Assembly: GCA_964573145.1 (NCBI GenBank)
Contig: CAZNIM010000012.1
Location: 1-21,227, forward strand
DNA from: PWPS01 sp964573145
Lineage (GTDB): Bacteria > Patescibacteriota > Minisyncoccia > Minisyncoccales > PWPS01
Direction: 5' to 3'
Length of the DNA: 21,227 nt
Under the pieces are notes generated by a model. The model saw only the letters and a list, made by a program, of their open reading frames with translations. It ran no database searches and was not told where the DNA came from. Each line of letters opens with the position of its first letter. The stretch's first letter is position 1. The translations under genes and the position numbers were made by a program. Positions 18,617-21,227 of the stretch are shown here, piece after piece.

Positions 18617-20752
18617 TCAAAACCTTCTGATTCTCAAAGAGTTGAAGACGACCGAGACCGATGAAACGGTCATCGCTCCGGCGGCTATGGCCGGACCTAT
18701 CGGAGTAGCCAACACGCCAAAGGCGGCCGCCGGTAAAGCTAAAGAATTGTACAGATAAGCCCAGAAAAGGTTTTGCTTTATTACTTTGAACGTCTTTTCC
18801 GACAAGTCGACCGCCTCAACCATCTTTTCCAACTCTCCTCGAATAAGAGTAATGTCTCCGGACTCAATGGCAATATCGGTCCCCGTACCGATCGCTATCG
18901 ATACATCGGCTTTTGTCAAAGCGGGGGCGTCGTTTATTCCGTCCCCGACCATCGCTACGACTTTTCCTTCACTTTGTAAGTCTTTTATCACTTCCGTTTT
19001 TTCATCGGGGTAGACTTCGGCTATAACTTTTTCAATTCCCAAATCATCGGCTAAAGCCTTGGCCGTTTTTTTGTTGTCACCGGTGAGCATAACCAAGTCA
19101 TAACCTCTCTCTTGCAAGTCTTCTATTGCTTTCCGGCTGGTTTCTTTTATCGTATCCGCAAGAGCAATAAGTCCAATCAAGTCTTCGCTCCCGACTATAA
19201 CTACCGTTTTTCCTTCGGATTCCAATTCTTTTTTTCTGGTTAAAAGATCTTCACTCAACTCAAAGCTCTTCTTTTTAAATAAATCTTTTCTTCCCACCGC
19301 CACCTCTTTTCCTCGCAACCGACCAACAACGCCTTCACCGAAAAGAGCTTTGAAGTCGGAAGCTTTTTCCAATTTAATTTCTTCCTCCTTGGCCTTCTTT
19401 ACTATTGCCTTGCCCAAGGGATGCTCCGATCCTTTTTCCAGGGAAGCGGCAATCTTTAAGATTTCTCCCCGATCACCTTTAAACGGATAAACGCCGGTTA
19501 CACCGGGAGCGCCTTCGGTTATCGTTCCGGTTTTATCAAAAACAACCGTATCCACTTTGGATATTGTTTCTATCGCCGCCCCTTTCCTGAAAAGAATTCC
19601 TCTCTTTGCTCCGTTACCCACCGCTACCGTAAGGGCAGTCGGAGTGGCAAGCCCCAAAGCGCAGGGACAAGCGATAACCAAAACGGTCATGGCCGCAAAA
19701 ATTCCCAAAAGAAAATCACCGACAACAAAAGTCCATATTAAAAACGTAATTAAGGAAAGAGCCAAGACAACCGGGACAAAGTAAGAAGTCACCTTGTCGG
19801 CCAAATTTTGAATTGGAACTTCCGATCCTTGCGCCTCCTTGACCAATTCTATGACCTGAGAAAGAAAAGTGTCCTTTCCCACTTTGGTAGCCTTCACTTT
19901 TAAGACCCCTTCGATATTTATCGTTGCTCCTATCACCTCGTCCTCGACTTCTTTGGTTACCGGAACCGATTCTCCGGTCGCCATCGATTCGTCTACGCTC
20001 GACTTTCCTTCCACCACCCTTCCATCGGTCGGGATTTTCTCTCCCGGCCTAACAATCATTACGTCTCCCTTTTTAAGTTCATCTACTCTTACTTGCCTCT
20101 CCTCTCCGTCAACTAATACGTTCGCCGTTTTAGCCTCCAACTGTAATAGAGATTTTAAAGCCTCGGATGTTTTTCCTTTCGCTTTGGCTTCCAGATACCT
20201 TCCCAAAAGGTGAAAGGCCATGATAAAAGAAGCCACCGCGAAAAAGGCGGGTAGTTCAGGGTTGAAAAAGGCTGCCAGCCCGAAAAGATAGGCGGCATTA
20301 TCACCTATCGAAATAAGCACATCCATATTGGCATAACCCTTCTTGATGGACTTAAAGGCGGATAAATGAGTCTCCTTTCCAAAGTAATAAACCGGGAAAA
20401 AGGCCAATGCGGCTTCCAGCGTTAATTGCAGATAACGATTAACGGCGGGATCGAAAAAATGCCTGACCATCATTAATCCCATCAAAAAAACCGCTATTCC
20501 CAGAGAAATAAAAGTGCTTTTTTTCGCCTTTGCAATTTCCGTCTCTTCATCTTTTTCGCCTACCGAATATCCCAGCTCGTCAATTATATTTTCGATCTCT
20601 TTTTTGGAAATTTCATCACCCTCCACTTTCAGTCTTTCGTTGGTAAAATCAACTTTAGCCGAAGAAACACCGTCCAATTTGACGACTTCTTTTTCAATCG
20701 ATTCGGCACAGCTGATGCAGTGCATTCCCGATATATCAAACTCTGTTTTCAT
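18617..20752 (-). CDS. copA: Cu(I)-type P1B heavy-metal-transporting ATPase
   Basis: ATP-driven copper exporter in the cell membrane. The 711-residue protein has one N-terminal metal-binding (HMA) domain with GMHCISC (Cys12, Cys15), about eight membrane segments, the actuator TGES loop (259-262), the membrane CPC motif (362-364), phosphorylated DKTGT (Asp406), SEHPLG (442-447, the nucleotide-binding His-Pro), and GDGINDAP (603-610). YN at 668-669 and MxxS at 694-697 in the last two membrane helices fit the Cu(I)-selective P1B-1 type; Ag(I) may also be carried. It starts 3 bases after the stop of a DsbA-like gene, so they are likely one operon. Stop is TGA. No Shine-Dalgarno. Confidence 0.93.
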   Translation of the reverse strand: MKTEFDISGMHCISCAESIEKEVVKLDGVSSAKVDFTNERLKVEGDEISKKEIENIIDELGYSVGEKDEETEIAKAKKSTFISLGIAVFLMGLMMVRHFFDPAVNRYLQLTLEAALAFFPVYYFGKETHLSAFKSIKKGYANMDVLISIGDNAAYLFGLAAFFNPELPAFFAVASFIMAFHLLGRYLEAKAKGKTSEALKSLLQLEAKTANVLVDGEERQVRVDELKKGDVMIVRPGEKIPTDGRVVEGKSSVDESMATGESVPVTKEVEDEVIGATINIEGVLKVKATKVGKDTFLSQVIELVKEAQGSEVPIQNLADKVTSYFVPVVLALSLITFLIWTFVVGDFLLGIFAAMTVLVIACPCALGLATPTALTVAVGNGAKRGILFRKGAAIETISKVDTVVFDKTGTITEGAPGVTGVYPFKGDRGEILKIAASLEKGSEHPLGKAIVKKAKEEEIKLEKASDFKALFGEGVVGRLRGKEVAVGRKDLFKKKSFELSEDLLTRKKELESEGKTVVIVGSEDLIGLIALADTIKETSRKAIEDLQERGYDLVMLTGDNKKTAKALADDLGIEKVIAEVYPDEKTEVIKDLQSEGKVVAMVGDGINDAPALTKADVSIAIGTGTDIAIESGDITLIRGELEKMVEAVDLSEKTFKVIKQNLFWAYLYNSLALPAAAFGVLATPIGPAIAAGAMTVSSVSVVFNSLRIRRF

Positions 20753-20755
20753 TTC

Positions 20756-21226
20756 TTATTCATTTAATTTCCTTTGGATAATTTCTTCAAAAACCTCATA
20801 CGGTTGAGCCCCTCTTACAACCTCCCCGTTGATTACAAATCCGGGAGTTCCCGTTATTCCTAAACCAATCGCTTCTTGAGTTGAATTTTGAACTCTTTGT
20901 GTATATCGTTCGTCTTCAAAACAGTTAATCAAATCTTCACTATTTAGTCCCAGCTGATCCGCATATCCGGCATGAACTTCCGAGTTACCCCAATCTCCTC
21001 TGTCTTCTTCTAAGTTTTGAAATAAAAGATCGTGATACTCCCAAAAGCTATCTTGCTCTCCACCGCAGTGAGCCGCCTCCGCAGCCTTATCACCTCCGAC
21101 AACGACCAGATCTTTATAGACAAAATGAACTTGGCCGGAATCAATATAGTTTTCCTTTATTTCAGGCAAAGTTTGGTCAAAAAATCTACCACAGAAAGGG
21201 CAGGCGAAATCAGAGTACTCCACCAT
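20756..21226 (-). CDS. DsbA-like thiol-disulfide oxidoreductase, N-terminus beyond window
   Basis: Thioredoxin-fold protein of the DsbA/DsbG-like (Thioredoxin_4) group. The visible 156 residues begin with the first beta strand (MVEYSDFACPFC): active-site pair CPFC at Cys9 and Cys12, a helical insertion with two further cysteines (AAHCGG, INCFED), and the cis-proline TGTPGFVINGEVVRG at residues 125-139. Members of this group normally have an N-terminal anchor or signal and a short linker, so the apparent ATG at the window edge is probably an internal methionine and the gene continues to the right. It lies 3 bases ahead of copA, which suggests a shared role in thiol and metal handling outside the membrane (inference). 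Confidence 0.88.
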   Translation of the reverse strand: MVEYSDFACPFCGRFFDQTLPEIKENYIDSGQVHFVYKDLVVVGGDKAAEAAHCGGEQDSFWEYHDLLFQNLEEDRGDWGNSEVHAGYADQLGLNSEDLINCFEDERYTQRVQNSTQEAIGLGITGTPGFVINGEVVRGAQPYEVFEEIIQRKLNE

Positions 21227-21227
21227 T

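Noticed and set aside
18617..18619. Possible UGA recoding (as in Gracilibacteria or Absconditabacteria)
   Set aside because: TGA ends rplC, rplD, rplW, rplN, rplP and copA at exactly the expected family C-termini, five of them in tightly spaced gene junctions; no in-frame TGA is needed inside any gene.
1..21227. CRISPR arrays, insertion sequences, prophage or toxin-antitoxin genes
   Set aside because: No regularly spaced repeats, transposase-like frames, inverted-repeat pairs with target duplications or small toxin-antitoxin gene pairs were found.

Overview
The window is bacterial and carries one long, leftward (minus-strand) block of translation genes, with a short accessory stretch at its right end. 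The best reading is a member of the Candidate Phyla Radiation (Patescibacteria), possibly a Parcubacteria-like lineage. The main argument is that uL30 (rpmD) is absent: rpsE and rplO share one base (TAATG), so there is no room for it, and uL30 is a ribosomal protein known to be missing across CPR. Supporting signs are a 13-residue insertion in uS12, a short uL2 N-terminus, a long lysine-rich uL22 tail and very few Shine-Dalgarno sequences. UGA is a normal stop (rplC, rplD, rplW, rplN, rplP and copA end in it), so this is not one of the UGA-recoding CPR lineages. The exact clade cannot be fixed from this window.

Layout, left to right. 1-125: two interleaved convergent terminators, one for map (minus) and one for an unseen plus-strand gene beyond the left edge. 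126-1428: map and adk, with their own promoter just after the secY terminator. 1544-11128: the spc and S10 clusters fused without a break (secY, rplO, rpsE, rplR, rplF, rpsH, rpsN, rplE, rplX, rplN, rpsQ, rpmC, rplP, rpsC, rplV, rpsS, rplB, rplW, rplD, rplC; transcription runs from rplC to secY). 11129-11277: a leader with two intrinsic-terminator hairpins and a possible antiterminator, lying unusually between rpsJ and rplC. 11278-15967: the str cluster, transcribed rpsL, rpsG, fusA, tuf, rpsJ, with a promoter before rpsL and a similar one before tuf.

16101-18540: a site-2-protease-like M50 peptidase, a divergent promoter driving zinc-type bL28 and a tRNA-Pro(GGG), a CNNM/CBS membrane protein that lacks the usual C-terminal CorC domain, a bidirectional terminator and a YbaB/EbfC-like DNA-binding protein. 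18617-21227: a Cu(I)-type P1B ATPase directly behind a DsbA-like thiol oxidoreductase cut by the window edge; the two look like one operon for metal and thiol handling at the membrane.

Functionally, the main block supplies both ribosomal subunits, both GTPase elongation factors, the protein-export channel, adenylate kinase and methionine aminopeptidase, that is, growth-coupled translation and nascent-chain export. No CRISPR array, transposon, prophage or secondary-metabolite cluster is visible. The most original signals are regulatory: the rpsJ-rplC leader with a candidate attenuator, a shared promoter motif for rpsL and tuf, and a probable leaderless CNNM transcript. No intergenic gap exceeds 300 bases.
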